Shown: positions 41,060-50,141, counted from the stretch's first letter. The stretch: 64,000 nucleotides of DNA from Sandaracinus amylolyticus (GCF_000737325.1 NZ_CP011125.1:3906001-3970000); one strand, 5' to 3'. Made by a program: numbers and translations. Notes: a model not told the origin generated them from the letters alone.

Positions 41060-41088
41060 TACCTAGCCCTACGCTCTGTGAGCGTCAA
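41060..41088 (-). promoter_or_regulatory. Candidate promoter for tig
   Basis: On the minus strand a strong -35 TTGACG (41088-41083) is followed after 17 bases by TAGGTA (41065-41060), a weak -10. Transcription from about 41053 would give a leader of about 77 bases to the tig ATG. It lies in the divergent gap with the thioesterase gene. Confidence 0.45.
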
Positions 41089-41134
41089 GAACCGGGTCGC
41101 GCCGATGCGACGGTGACATCAAGCTCCCGCGCGC

Positions 41135-41929
41135 ATGAGCAATTTCGAAGCGCTGAGCACGCCGCGGAGGGGGGCCGCGGGGCCTTGGGAGTGGACCGTT
41201 CCGGACGGGTGGCAGCAGGGACGCGGGGCGTTCGGAGGGCTCGTGATCGCGACGATGGTGCGCGCCATCGACGAGCACGTCGCGGACCCGGAGCGCACGG
41301 TGCGCTCGCTGACCGTCGAGCTGCCCGGCGCGACGCTGGTCGGTGCGGCGGAGATCGCGGTCGAGACGCTGCGCGCGGGCTCGGGGCAGTCGACGGTCGC
41401 GGCGCGGCTCACGCAGGGCGACGAGCTGCGCGCGCACTGCGTGGCGGTCAGCGCCAAGGCGCGTGCGGGGAGCGAGGGCTTCGTCGAGGCGAGCGCGCCG
41501 CGGATGACGCCGTGGCGCGACGTGCCCGCCGTGGACATGAGCGCGTTCGGGCCGCCGTTCTCGAAGGCCTTCGAGTATCGCAACGTCGGGCCGCTGCCTT
41601 TCACGAGCGGAGCGACCGCGTGCTGCGAGGGCTGGGTGAGGATGCGCGAGCCCGGCGCGAAGGCAGACGCCGCGTGGTGCGCCGCGATGCTCGACGCGTG
41701 GTGGCCGACGCTCTTCTCGCGCAGCGCGGGGCCGCGCCCGATGGGCACCGTCGCGTTCACGATGCAGGTGCTGTGCGATCTGCGCGAGGTCGACCCCACG
41801 GGGACGTTCGCGTACCGCGCGTGGACGCCGGTCGCGCACGAGGGCTGGGTACTCGAGATGCGCGAGCTCTGGGACGAGCAGGGCAACGTCGTGGCGATGA
41901 ACCAGCAGACGTTCGCCGTGATCAAGTGA
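41135..41929 (+). CDS. Acyl-CoA thioesterase, double hot-dog type
   Basis: This 264-residue protein has two hot-dog halves. The first has QGRGAFGGLVIATMVRAIDE (about 28-47), a typical N-terminal helix approach with Gly-Gly, and RSLTVELPGATLVG. The second has MGTVAFTMQVLCDL and AYRAWTPVAHEGWVLEMREL with DEQGNVVAMNQQTFAV, which mirrors TesB-like enzymes. It probably hydrolyses a medium- or long-chain acyl-CoA or acyl-carrier thioester. Divergent from tig, it has no obvious operon partner. Confidence 0.82.
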   Translation: MSNFEALSTPRRGAAGPWEWTVPDGWQQGRGAFGGLVIATMVRAIDEHVADPERTVRSLTVELPGATLVGAAEIAVETLRAGSGQSTVAARLTQGDELRAHCVAVSAKARAGSEGFVEASAPRMTPWRDVPAVDMSAFGPPFSKAFEYRNVGPLPFTSGATACCEGWVRMREPGAKADAAWCAAMLDAWWPTLFSRSAGPRPMGTVAFTMQVLCDLREVDPTGTFAYRAWTPVAHEGWVLEMRELWDEQGNVVAMNQQTFAVIK

Positions 41930-41953
41930 GGAGCTTCGGATCGGAGAATTTCT

Positions 41954-41986
41954 GAGGAGAGCAGGAAGGAAGGAGAGCAGGAGAGT
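41954..41986 (+). repeat. Purine-rich direct repeat of GGAGAGCAGGA
   Basis: AGGAGAGCAGGA occurs twice in close succession (about 41955 and 41971) in a purine-rich tract between convergent genes, about 25 bases after the thioesterase stop. It may be an intergenic repeat fragment. No function is assigned. Confidence 0.5.
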
Positions 41987-41991
41987 GGGGT

Positions 41992-42025
41992 GCTACGAAA
42001 TTCGTAGCGCTACGGATCTCGTAGC
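41992..42025. repeat. Two back-to-back 17-base palindromic units
   Basis: GCTACGAAATTCGTAGC (41992-42008) is followed without a gap by GCTACGGATCTCGTAGC (42009-42025). Both have the same 6-bp arms GCTACG/CGTAGC around different 5-base centres. They lie between the convergent thioesterase and HExxH lipoprotein genes. They could fold as twin hairpins (terminator) or act as operators. Neighbouring 42035-42066 carries three 10-base units of GGCCCTCNGY. Confidence 0.7.
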
Positions 42026-42130
42026 GGCAGCGGTGGCCCTCAGCGGCCCTCCGTGGCCCTCTGCGGTTGATCCGAACGGCGTCTCTCGCGCGAGCAGGAC
42101 TCCTCGACGTCGTCTTCCTGACCCGTCGAA

Positions 42131-43498
42131 TCAGCCTTCGATGCGCCCCGGCGTGGCAGGGAGCGATGCGGCGAACGCATCGAAGTCGTCCACCACCGCC
42201 TGCTGAAGCGACGGATCGACGTCGCGCAGGATCAGCAGCGCGCGGCCGACGCGACGCACCAGATGCGATGCGCGCTGGGGCTCGGGCACCTGATCGCGCA
42301 CGCGCGATGCCGCGGCCTCGGCCTCGACCGCCTCGCGCTCGTCGTCCCACGTGGTGAACCACACCGCCGACGTCGCGCCGTTCGGTCCGCGATAGACGCG
42401 GATGCGATCGCCACCCCAGCCGGTCGCTGCGGCGGTCTCGCGATCGGTCGCCGTTCCGAGCGCGAAGTACACGCCCATCTCGAGCTCGCCGAGCGTGTCC
42501 TCGTCGTGCACCTCGAGCCCCGCGTCGGTCAGCTCGTCGAACGCAGGCAGCGCGATCGTCTCCGGGCGCTCGCGGTTCAGGTAGCGCTCGGGGTGCAGCA
42601 CCTGCTCGGTCGACTCGGGCGGACGACGGAACGCGTCGTCGATCCATCGGAAGCCGCCGCTGCCGTGGAGGTGCGCGGTGAACACGAGGCCATCGAGGTA
42701 CCGCGACAGCAGCGGCGCGCGGACGATCGCCGGCGCGCGCTCGAGCTCGGCGCCGCCGGCGACCGCGGGCGAAGTGCGCACGATGTTCGCGAGGATCGTC
42801 GGATCGCGCGTGAGCGTGCTGAGCCGATGACCCTGCGCGTCGACGATCCAGCCGATCATCGCGAGCGTCGCGTCGCCCTCGACCAGCGACGCGAACGCGT
42901 TCTCGCCGTCGATCGAGCGCTCTTCCTCCTGCTGCTCGCGCAGTCCGAGGTGCTGATCCTGGAGCGCGTGCACGTACTCGTGCACCAGCACGAGCGCGCT
43001 CTGATCGCGCGCATCGGCGCCGCCGCGGCGCAGCTCGCCGACGACGTCCTCGCGCACCACCATCACGCCGGCCTCGGGGTCGTAGTAGCCGACGATCTGC
43101 TCGCCCATCACCGCGAGGATCATCCGCTCGACGTCGAGGTCCGGCGCGAGCAGGCCCAGCGCGACGTAGAAGACGCGCGCGTGCTCGAGCTCGTCGCGCT
43201 CGATGTGCGCGCGCACGAACGCGACGATGTCGTCCTGCGTCTGCACCCGCGTGGGCACCGGGCGCACGAAGCGGAGCTGGCGGATGCGCTGCGCCGCCGC
43301 GAGGAGCGGCTCGAACGCGCGCGCTTCGTCCTCGGTGAGCGAGCGACCCGCGACCTCGGCCGCGCCCTCGACGATCTCGCCGCCGAGGATCTCGCGTGGC
43401 TCGAGCGCGAGATCGCTCGCGTCGTCGGCCGGGGGCGCCGACGGGCCGCATCCGGTCAGCGCGAGGGCGATCGCGAACGACGCGATGCGAGCCCTCAT
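42131..43498 (-). CDS. Lipoprotein with HExxH zinc-metalloprotease motif
   Basis: This 455-residue protein has lipobox LTGC (Cys about 17) and a metal-binding motif HEYVH (173-177, in LVHEYVHALQDQHLG), with an acidic stretch further on (EGDATLAMIGWIVD) that may provide the third ligand. Residues 100-180 resemble putative extracellular zinc peptidases of myxobacteria. Predicted location is the outer membrane or surface, and the substrate is unknown. Its ATG overlaps the stop of the RNase J gene (ATGA), an unexpected pairing of a secreted enzyme with a cytoplasmic RNase. Confidence 0.8.
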   Translation of the reverse strand: MRARIASFAIALALTGCGPSAPPADDASDLALEPREILGGEIVEGAAEVAGRSLTEDEARAFEPLLAAAQRIRQLRFVRPVPTRVQTQDDIVAFVRAHIERDELEHARVFYVALGLLAPDLDVERMILAVMGEQIVGYYDPEAGVMVVREDVVGELRRGGADARDQSALVLVHEYVHALQDQHLGLREQQEEERSIDGENAFASLVEGDATLAMIGWIVDAQGHRLSTLTRDPTILANIVRTSPAVAGGAELERAPAIVRAPLLSRYLDGLVFTAHLHGSGGFRWIDDAFRRPPESTEQVLHPERYLNRERPETIALPAFDELTDAGLEVHDEDTLGELEMGVYFALGTATDRETAAATGWGGDRIRVYRGPNGATSAVWFTTWDDEREAVEAEAAASRVRDQVPEPQRASHLVRRVGRALLILRDVDPSLQQAVVDDFDAFAASLPATPGRIEG

Positions 43499-45159
43499 CG
43501 ACGGGTCTCGACGCGCGCGATGGTGGCGTAGACGAGCGGCTTGCGGCCGAGCTCGCGACCGAAGAAGCGCCGCACCGCGCGGCGCACCTGATCGCGCAGC
43601 AGCTCGTCGCTGATGCGATCCTCGGGGACGCGCATCGTCTCGACCGCGTCGCGCACGTCGTCGCGCAGATCCTCGAGGAGATCGTAGTCGGCGTCCTCGT
43701 CGATCACGCCGCGCGAGACGATCTGCGGATCGTCGAGGATGCGCCCGCGCTGATCGCAGAGCAGCGACACGAACACGACGCCGAGCTGCGCGAGCAGGGT
43801 GCGATCGCGGATGACGCGCTCCTGCACCGGCTCGAAGTGATCGATGTGCACGCGGCCCGAGTGCACGCGCTCCGCGAGCTCGGTGCGATCTTCGTGGAGC
43901 TCGATGACCTGACCGTTCTCGAAGAAGAAGACCTCGGGCACGCCCGCGTCGCGCGCGATCTCGGCGTGCGCCTTGAGGTGCATGAAGGTGCCGTGCACCG
44001 GAACGAACGTGCGCGGACGGACGAGCTGGATGAGCTCGCGCTGCTCGTCGCGGTGGGCGTGACCGCTCACGTGCACGCGCGGATCGTTGCCGCGATGCAC
44101 CACCGAGATGCCGCGACGCTCGAGCGTGTTGATCAGCTCGAGCACCGCGCGCTCGTTGCCCGGGATGATGCGCGCGCTGAGGATCACGAGATCGCCGGCG
44201 CCGAGCTCGAGGTCCGGGTGCGTGCCGTTCGCGAGGCGCGGCAGCGCGGCGGGCCCTTCGCCCTGCGAGCCGGTCGCGACGATGAGGCACTGCTCGCGCG
44301 GGATGTTGCGCGCACGGTCGCGCGGGACGAGCACGTCGTGGGGATCGGTGATGACCCCGAGCTCCTCGGCGATGCGCAGGTGCGTGTCGACCGAGCGGCC
44401 CATCGGGATCAGCTTGCGACCGGTCGTGCGCGCGACGTCGAGCAGGGCGCGGATGCGCCCGACGTTCGACGCGAAGAGGCCGATCACGACGCGATCGCGC
44501 GCGTTGCGCACGAGCTCTTCGAGGCTCTGCTCGACCTGGCGCTCGCCGCCCGAGTGGCCGTGCGTGAGCGCGTTGGTCGAGTCCGACATCATCACGCGCA
44601 CGCCCTCGCGCGCGATCTCCTCGATGCGCGCGAGGTCCATGTGATCGCCGGGCGGGGGATCGCGATCGATCTTGAAGTCGCCGCTGTGGACGATCGTGCC
44701 GACCGGCGTGCGGATCACGATGCCGTGCGCGTCGGGGATCGAGTGCGTGACGCGCCACAGCTCCCACGAGAACGGGCCGATCGCGTACTCGACGCCGTGC
44801 TGCATCGTGCGGAGATCGAGGCGCTCGATGTCGTGGAACGGGTGCTCCGCGATGCGCTGCTTCACGAGCGCGAGCGCGTAGGGCGGGCCCCACACGGGCA
44901 CCGGGATATCGCGGAGGAACCAGCTCGTCGCGCCGATGTGGTCCTCGTGCCCGTGGGTGAGCACGAGTCCGCGTACCTTCTCGCGGCGATCGAGCACGTA
45001 GCCGAAGTCGGCGTGCACGAGGTCGATGCCGAGCCCGCGCGAGTCGAACGTCACGCCGCAGTCGAGCACGAGGATGTCGTCCCCGTGCTCGATGGCCATG
45101 CAGTTCATCCCGATCTCGCCGAGGCCACCGAGCGGGATCAATCGAAGCGGAGCGGTCAC
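43495..45159 (-). CDS. rnj: Ribonuclease J
   Basis: This 554-residue protein has the metallo-beta-lactamase signature HGHEDHIG (about 70-77) and the beta-CASP domain with SDSTNALTHGHSGGE and MGRSVDTHLRIAEELG. Further motifs are SGHAHRDEQRELIQLVRP and PVHGTFMHLKAHAEIA, and a C-terminal dimerisation domain follows. It acts in RNA 5'-to-3' decay and maturation in a two-zinc active site. GTG at 45159 is used. The C-terminal overlap with the lipoprotein gene means they are translationally linked. Confidence 0.95.
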   Translation of the reverse strand: MTAPLRLIPLGGLGEIGMNCMAIEHGDDILVLDCGVTFDSRGLGIDLVHADFGYVLDRREKVRGLVLTHGHEDHIGATSWFLRDIPVPVWGPPYALALVKQRIAEHPFHDIERLDLRTMQHGVEYAIGPFSWELWRVTHSIPDAHGIVIRTPVGTIVHSGDFKIDRDPPPGDHMDLARIEEIAREGVRVMMSDSTNALTHGHSGGERQVEQSLEELVRNARDRVVIGLFASNVGRIRALLDVARTTGRKLIPMGRSVDTHLRIAEELGVITDPHDVLVPRDRARNIPREQCLIVATGSQGEGPAALPRLANGTHPDLELGAGDLVILSARIIPGNERAVLELINTLERRGISVVHRGNDPRVHVSGHAHRDEQRELIQLVRPRTFVPVHGTFMHLKAHAEIARDAGVPEVFFFENGQVIELHEDRTELAERVHSGRVHIDHFEPVQERVIRDRTLLAQLGVVFVSLLCDQRGRILDDPQIVSRGVIDEDADYDLLEDLRDDVRDAVETMRVPEDRISDELLRDQVRRAVRRFFGRELGRKPLVYATIARVETRR

Positions 45160-45299
45160 TGGGTCAGCTCATAGGGCCGAGAGGCCCGGACCGATCGAAG
45201 CCACTCGAACGAGACGGCCGATCACCTTCGGAGCGAAGCGACTCGAACCGACGCTGATCTTGCCGAGTCTCAACCGGAAACGCCGCGGAGGCGGCCTGG
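45160..45299. other. Short intergenic region between RNase J and TIGR04551-type genes
   Basis: No gene is seen. Near its upper end, GCCGC and GCGGC (about 45280-45293) form a small hairpin followed on the minus strand by a few T residues. This may be a weak terminator for the gene ending at 45300. The rest is featureless. Confidence 0.4.
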
Positions 45300-47333
45300 C
45301 TAGTACTGGACGCCGAGGATCAGGCGCAGGGTCTGCGCGTTCTGTCCGCCGCGGAACGGGCTGTCCGCCGCGGGCTCGTCGCCCGGCAGGTACCCGAGGC
45401 CGCCGAGCGGGAAGAAGATGCCGTACTGCAGCGACGCGTAGAAGCCGTCGAGCAGGTCGGGCCCGTCCTCGCTGCGGTAGTAGACCTGCGCGTCGATCTC
45501 GACGCCGAGGTCGGGCTGGTTGCCCCACGTCTGCACCGCCTCCGACGCGCGGCTCCACACCACGTCCGCGCGCGCGCCGAGCAGCTGCCCGAAGCTCGAG
45601 CGGATGAAGTCGTAGCTGATGCCGGGGCGGAAGTAATACGCGCTCGAGATCTGGCGCATGATCGTGCGCCAGAAGATGAGGTCGATGCGGTAGTTCGGGT
45701 GGAACGAGTACGCGGTGAGGTTGCGATCGGTGCTCGCGCCCGAGCGCGGCTGCTGCTCGTAGATGCCGCCCTGCTGGTCGCCGATCAGGCCCTCGACGTC
45801 CGCGTCGCCCGAGGCGTAGCCGGCGTTGAAGTAGATGCCGAGCTGGTTGTTCAGCAGGTGGTACTCGCCCTCGAACGCGAAGCCGAACGAGAGGATGTCG
45901 TTCGTCGGGCCTTCGAAGCCGTCTTCGTCGCCGAGCGTCGGGCGGAAGACGTTGTCGATCGTGCCGATCATCATCGAGGCCTCGGCCTCGAGGCGCAGGT
46001 TCTCGTAGAGGAACTGCACCCAGATGTCGGGGACGAACACCTCGAACCCGCGCCGGAACAGCACCGGCTCCGCGCTCGGATTGAGCGGGTCGCGGATGCC
46101 CTCGCTGGTCAGGTTCTGCGTGCGGTAGACGAAGTAGAGGCCGCCGTTGAGCACGACGTCGCCGCGCTGGAGCGCCGCTTCCTGCTCCTCGGGCGTCGCG
46201 CGACGCGCCACGCCGAACGTGAACTGATCGACGTCGTCGTTGCGGACCCAGTCGAAGGGCACGCGGTTCTCGAGCGGATCTTCGTAGAGGAAGCCCTCCG
46301 ACGCGAAGTCCCACGCGCCGAAGAAGTAGAAGCCGACGAGGCGCGTGATCGCCATGATCCGATCGACGTCGCTCTGGAAGTCGGCGTCGATGCCGGTGCC
46401 ACCGTTGGCCATCATGCCGAGGCCCCAGTGGTTGCCCATGCGGCCGAAGCGCAGCTCACCGAGGCCGCGGTTCCGGACCTCCGCCCACGCGCGGCGGACG
46501 ATGATGCTGTCCTGCCACGAGTTGAACCCCGCGCTGGACGGACGCTGCGACCCGGAGAACGAGGTCCACGGCGTGAACGTCGAGTCGTAGGACCGTTCGC
46601 CGCTCCGACCGAAGTAGTCGCTGCCGAGACCGTAGCCCTCGGGCGTCGAGCCGAGCACGAGGTTGTCGAACACGTCGACCTGCATCCGGACGCGCACGTC
46701 GTCGCTCAGATGGATCGTCGGCTCGAGGCGCAGCCGCATGTTCGCGAACGCGAGCGCGCGCTGATCGCACGGGCTCTCTTCGGTGCTCGCGCCGCCGCGG
46801 CAGCCGCCCTCGATCGGGCCCGACACGCTGACGTCGTCGCGCGGGATGAAGAGCTCGAACGGGTAGTCGACCTCGTCGGTGCCGAAGCTGCCGGGCGCGC
46901 CGCGGCCGAGCGAGAACTGATCCTGGAACTCGCCGCGCATCCGCATGTAGCCGTGCAGCTCGAACACGGTCTGCGGCGTGGTCCACGGCTCGATGGTCGG
47001 ATCACCACCGAGGTCGAGGCGCTCGTCCGCGGCGTCGGGCGACGGGAGCTCCTCGTCCTCCGCGGGCTCCTCCTCGACGGGCTCCTCTTCCTCCTCGACG
47101 GCCTCTTCCTCGACCTCTTCTTCTTCGGTCGGGGCGTCTTCCTCGTCGGGGATCGCGATCGGCTCGACGCTCGGCGGACGAAGCCGCGGCTCCTCCTCGT
47201 CGTCAGCACCTGGCTCGGTCTCGACGACGTCCTCTTCGAGCTCCTCCTCGTCGGTCGCTTGAGCCGATGCGAGCGATGGATTCGAGATCGCGATCGCGAG
47301 CGCGAGAAGAAGACGGAGAGCGCGTTTCTCCAT
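45300..47333 (-). CDS. TIGR04551-type outer-membrane protein of myxobacteria
   Basis: This 677-residue protein, ATG at 47333, has a signal peptide (about 1-24) and an extended acidic segment (about 27-108, with runs of Glu and Asp such as EEEEVEEEAVEEEEEPVEEE). A long beta-rich domain follows with alternating aromatic/polar strands (FELHGYMRMRGEFQDQF, AEVRNRGLGELRFGRMGNHW), and the last residues LRLILGVQY end in an aromatic residue as in beta-barrel proteins. The length and motifs match the myxobacterial TIGR04551 family, whose function is undefined. A short hairpin (47346-47362) lies just before the ATG. Confidence 0.85.
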   Translation of the reverse strand: MEKRALRLLLALAIAISNPSLASAQATDEEELEEDVVETEPGADDEEEPRLRPPSVEPIAIPDEEDAPTEEEEVEEEAVEEEEEPVEEEPAEDEELPSPDAADERLDLGGDPTIEPWTTPQTVFELHGYMRMRGEFQDQFSLGRGAPGSFGTDEVDYPFELFIPRDDVSVSGPIEGGCRGGASTEESPCDQRALAFANMRLRLEPTIHLSDDVRVRMQVDVFDNLVLGSTPEGYGLGSDYFGRSGERSYDSTFTPWTSFSGSQRPSSAGFNSWQDSIIVRRAWAEVRNRGLGELRFGRMGNHWGLGMMANGGTGIDADFQSDVDRIMAITRLVGFYFFGAWDFASEGFLYEDPLENRVPFDWVRNDDVDQFTFGVARRATPEEQEAALQRGDVVLNGGLYFVYRTQNLTSEGIRDPLNPSAEPVLFRRGFEVFVPDIWVQFLYENLRLEAEASMMIGTIDNVFRPTLGDEDGFEGPTNDILSFGFAFEGEYHLLNNQLGIYFNAGYASGDADVEGLIGDQQGGIYEQQPRSGASTDRNLTAYSFHPNYRIDLIFWRTIMRQISSAYYFRPGISYDFIRSSFGQLLGARADVVWSRASEAVQTWGNQPDLGVEIDAQVYYRSEDGPDLLDGFYASLQYGIFFPLGGLGYLPGDEPAADSPFRGGQNAQTLRLILGVQY

Positions 47334-47345
47334 GATTGCCGGCCG

Positions 47346-47362
47346 CCCTCGTAACACGAGGG
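47346..47362 (-). promoter_or_regulatory. Short hairpin before the TIGR04551-type start codon
   Basis: CCCTCGT and ACGAGGG (7 bp) surround loop AAC, 13 bases from the ATG at 47333. It could cover the ribosome site or serve as a leaky terminator for the metallophosphoesterase gene ending at 47409. No T tract. Confidence 0.35.
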
Positions 47363-47408
47363 GGGGAGGGGGGCAACGAGTGAAAGCCCCGTTTTGGACG
47401 AGCGAACC

Positions 47409-48548
47409 TCAGCGCGACGTGCGCGTGACCGTGTGCTCGAAATCGGTGCGCCCGTCGCGATCGACGAAGCGTCCCACGAAGCGATCTCCCTCGATGACGA
47501 CGTAGAGGAAGCCCTCGCGCTGGTCGTCCTGGAAGAGCGTGGTGTTGTCCTCGCGCGCGAACGCGGTGAGCTTCGCGCCCGCGCCGCTGACGATCATCGT
47601 CGTGCCGCAGAGCGCCTCGGGCTCGTCGATCCACTGGCGGTTGTGATCGTGCCCGGCGAAGTAGACGTCGGCCGTGCCGCAGACGTGATCGTCGAAGAAG
47701 CGCTGCACGTTCGCGCCGTTGATCGGCGGGATGAGGTTCGGGATCCCGATGCGCGACTCGTAGTTGCCCGCGTTGCCGTGCGAGCCGTTCGAGCGGTACG
47801 GGTGGTGGCCCGCGACGAGGATCCACTCCGCGCCTTCTTCTCGCAGCTCGTCCACCGCGCCGTCGTACCAGCCCGCCTGATCGCCGTAGCGCGCGTCGTT
47901 GTAGAAGATGCTGTTGGTGTCCAGCATCACGAACCCGACGTTGCCGAAGCGCAGCGTGTAGTGCGTGCCCGGCATCCTCCAGCGATCGCTGTGCGCCGAG
48001 TACTCGACCTCGATCGGACCGCGATCCCACTGGTCGCCGCTGCCCGGGATGATCGCGCCGCCGTAGTCGTGGTTGCCGAGCACGGCGTAGAACGGAAGGT
48101 CGATGTCGCGGTAGGGCTCCTCGAACTTCGACTGCCACTGCGCGTCGTCGACCGAGGTCACGCCGACCTCGTAGATGTTGTCGCCGAGCAGCACGACGAA
48201 GTCGCAGCCCTCGCGCGCGCAGAGATCGCGGATCGCGACGGCGACCGCGCGCTGGCCTTCGTTGCCTTCGCCGGTGTCGCCCATCACGACGAAGCGCAGG
48301 TCGTCGGGCGGAGGCGGTCCGGCGTCGGGCCCCCCGCCGCCCGCGTCGACCTCCTCGCCGCGGCCGCCGTCGTCGCGGCCGGCATCGACGCGCCCGGCAT
48401 CGACGCGGCCCGCGTCCGGACCGAGCAATGGTGTCCCGGCGTCGAACGGGCTCACGCCCTGATCGCCGCCGCCGCACCCCGTCATCCCCGCAAGCCCGAG
48501 CAGACACGCGAGCGTCGCTCGGACGGCCCACCCCTGGACGCCATCCAT
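47409..48548 (-). CDS. Metallophosphoesterase lipoprotein (purple acid phosphatase-like)
   Basis: This 379-residue protein has lipobox GMTGC (Cys about 25), then a DAG-rich linker. The calcineurin-type motifs appear in order: GDTGEG (about 90), GDNIY, GNHDYGG, GHHPYRSNGSHG and GHDHNRQW near 293-300. The set of Asp, His and Asn residues binds two metals for phosphate monoester hydrolysis, placing a phosphatase at the cell surface. It ends 75 bases before the TIGR04551-type gene on the same strand, so co-transcription is possible. Confidence 0.88.
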   Translation of the reverse strand: MDGVQGWAVRATLACLLGLAGMTGCGGGDQGVSPFDAGTPLLGPDAGRVDAGRVDAGRDDGGRGEEVDAGGGGPDAGPPPPDDLRFVVMGDTGEGNEGQRAVAVAIRDLCAREGCDFVVLLGDNIYEVGVTSVDDAQWQSKFEEPYRDIDLPFYAVLGNHDYGGAIIPGSGDQWDRGPIEVEYSAHSDRWRMPGTHYTLRFGNVGFVMLDTNSIFYNDARYGDQAGWYDGAVDELREEGAEWILVAGHHPYRSNGSHGNAGNYESRIGIPNLIPPINGANVQRFFDDHVCGTADVYFAGHDHNRQWIDEPEALCGTTMIVSGAGAKLTAFAREDNTTLFQDDQREGFLYVVIEGDRFVGRFVDRDGRTDFEHTVTRTSR

Positions 48549-48587
48549 TGCGGCGACAAGGATGCCAGACGTGTCAACCCGCTCCGC

Positions 48588-50141
48588 TCACGGGAGGCGC
48601 CGCGCGAGGCTCTCGAGCCCGCGTCGATCCGCCGCGGTCACCGCGGGGTCGCGCGCGGCGTCGAGCTCGATCGTCTCGGTGCTCGCGGCGACGATGCGCG
48701 CGACGTGGTGCGCGCTCTCGCCCTCGGCGCGCTCGTAGATCACGAACGCGCGCAGCGCGTCGCGATCGTCGTGCGCGACGAGGACCAGCTCGCCCTCGCG
48801 CGTGAGCGTCGGCGGCGCGGGGCGCGTCGCGGGATCGGCGCCCGCGAGCGGACCGGTGAGCGCGGGCGAGGTCCAGAGCTCGTCGCGATACAGGTCGGTG
48901 ATGCCCTCGTGGTTCGTGAGGAACGGCCGAACGGTGTACGCGATCGATCCCGACACGCCGCGCCCGAGGTGCAGGTGCACCGCGTCCATCTCGGCCGCGA
49001 ACTCGTTGGAGGTCCAACGATCGTCGTCGCCCTCGATGCCGACGACGTTCATGCCCGCGAGGATCGTGCGCCCGTCCATCGCGCGCCCGGCCCACCACTC
49101 GATCAGGCGATCGAAGTCCTGCGCGGTCTGGGTGGTCGGCCAGTAGAGCTGCGGCGCGACGTAGTCGACCCAGCCGTTCTCGATCCACGGCAGCGGGTCG
49201 CACGCGATCGCCTCGTACGCGTCGAGCCCGGTGATGCCGGGCGGCATGCCGGGGCGATAGATCCCGAACGGGCTGATGCCGAAGCGCACGTCGTCACGCT
49301 CCTCGGCGATCGCGAGCGACACCTCGCGCACCAGGTCGTGCACGTTCTGCCGTCGCCAGTCGCCGTGCGCGAGCGTGCCCCCGGCGTCGCGATAAGCCTC
49401 GTACGTGGCGCTGTCGTCGAGCGTGCCGCTGCCGGGATACGGATAGAAGTAGTCGTCGAAGTGGATGCCGTCGACGTCGTAGCGCGCCACGACGTCTCGC
49501 ACGACGCGCACGATGTGCTGCCGCACCTCGGGCGCGCCGGGATCGAGCCAGAGGATCGAGCCCACCGTGCGCGTGTGCCGCGCGAGCGTGCGCGTCACGT
49601 GGTTCTCGGCCGTGGTCACCGAGGTGCTCGTCATGCCGCGGTACGGGTTCATCCACGCGTGCACCTCGATGCCGCGCGCGTGCGCTCGCTCGAGCCACGT
49701 CGCGAGCGGATCGAGCCCGGGATCGCGGCCCTGGGTGCCGGTGAGGAAGCGGCTCCACGGCTCGATCTCCGACGCGTAGAGCGCGTCGGACTCCGGGCGG
49801 ATCTGCAGGAACACCGCGTTGCCGCGCATCGACTCGAGCGTGTCGAGGATGCGCGTGATCTCCGCCTCGAGCTGCGCGCGCGTGAGCCCGGTGCGCGACG
49901 GGAACGCGAGGTTGAAGACCGAGGGCGCCCACACGCCGCGCAGCTCGCGCGTGTGATCGAGCGCGACGAGCGTGGGGTCGGTGATCGGCGCGTCGATCGG
50001 CGTCCGGGCGTCGAGCTCGGATGTCTGCGCGTCGAGCTCGCGCGTCTGCGCGTCGCCCTGCCCGGCATCGAGCGGAGACGTGCCCGACGAGCACGCGGTG
50101 AGCGCGATCGAGAGCGCGAGGATCGTGAGCGTCCGAGCCAT
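48588..50141 (-). CDS. GHL10 (DUF187) glycoside hydrolase-like lipoprotein
   Basis: This 517-residue protein has lipobox LTAC (Cys about 17) and an Asp/Ala-rich linker. A TIM-barrel of the GHL10 type follows, with ELRGVWAPSVFNLAFPSRTG, AVFLQIRPESDALYASEIEP, WSRFLTGTQGRDPGLDPLAT, HARGIEVHAWMNPYRGMTST and FGISPFGIYRP. Such enzymes act on glycans or peptidoglycan-like polymers; an acidic pair (HFDDYF and Glu in the following helix) may be catalytic. A C-terminal beta domain follows. It lies 40 bases upstream of the metallophosphoesterase gene, so the two may form an operon. Confidence 0.88.
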   Translation of the reverse strand: MARTLTILALSIALTACSSGTSPLDAGQGDAQTRELDAQTSELDARTPIDAPITDPTLVALDHTRELRGVWAPSVFNLAFPSRTGLTRAQLEAEITRILDTLESMRGNAVFLQIRPESDALYASEIEPWSRFLTGTQGRDPGLDPLATWLERAHARGIEVHAWMNPYRGMTSTSVTTAENHVTRTLARHTRTVGSILWLDPGAPEVRQHIVRVVRDVVARYDVDGIHFDDYFYPYPGSGTLDDSATYEAYRDAGGTLAHGDWRRQNVHDLVREVSLAIAEERDDVRFGISPFGIYRPGMPPGITGLDAYEAIACDPLPWIENGWVDYVAPQLYWPTTQTAQDFDRLIEWWAGRAMDGRTILAGMNVVGIEGDDDRWTSNEFAAEMDAVHLHLGRGVSGSIAYTVRPFLTNHEGITDLYRDELWTSPALTGPLAGADPATRPAPPTLTREGELVLVAHDDRDALRAFVIYERAEGESAHHVARIVAASTETIELDAARDPAVTAADRRGLESLARRLP

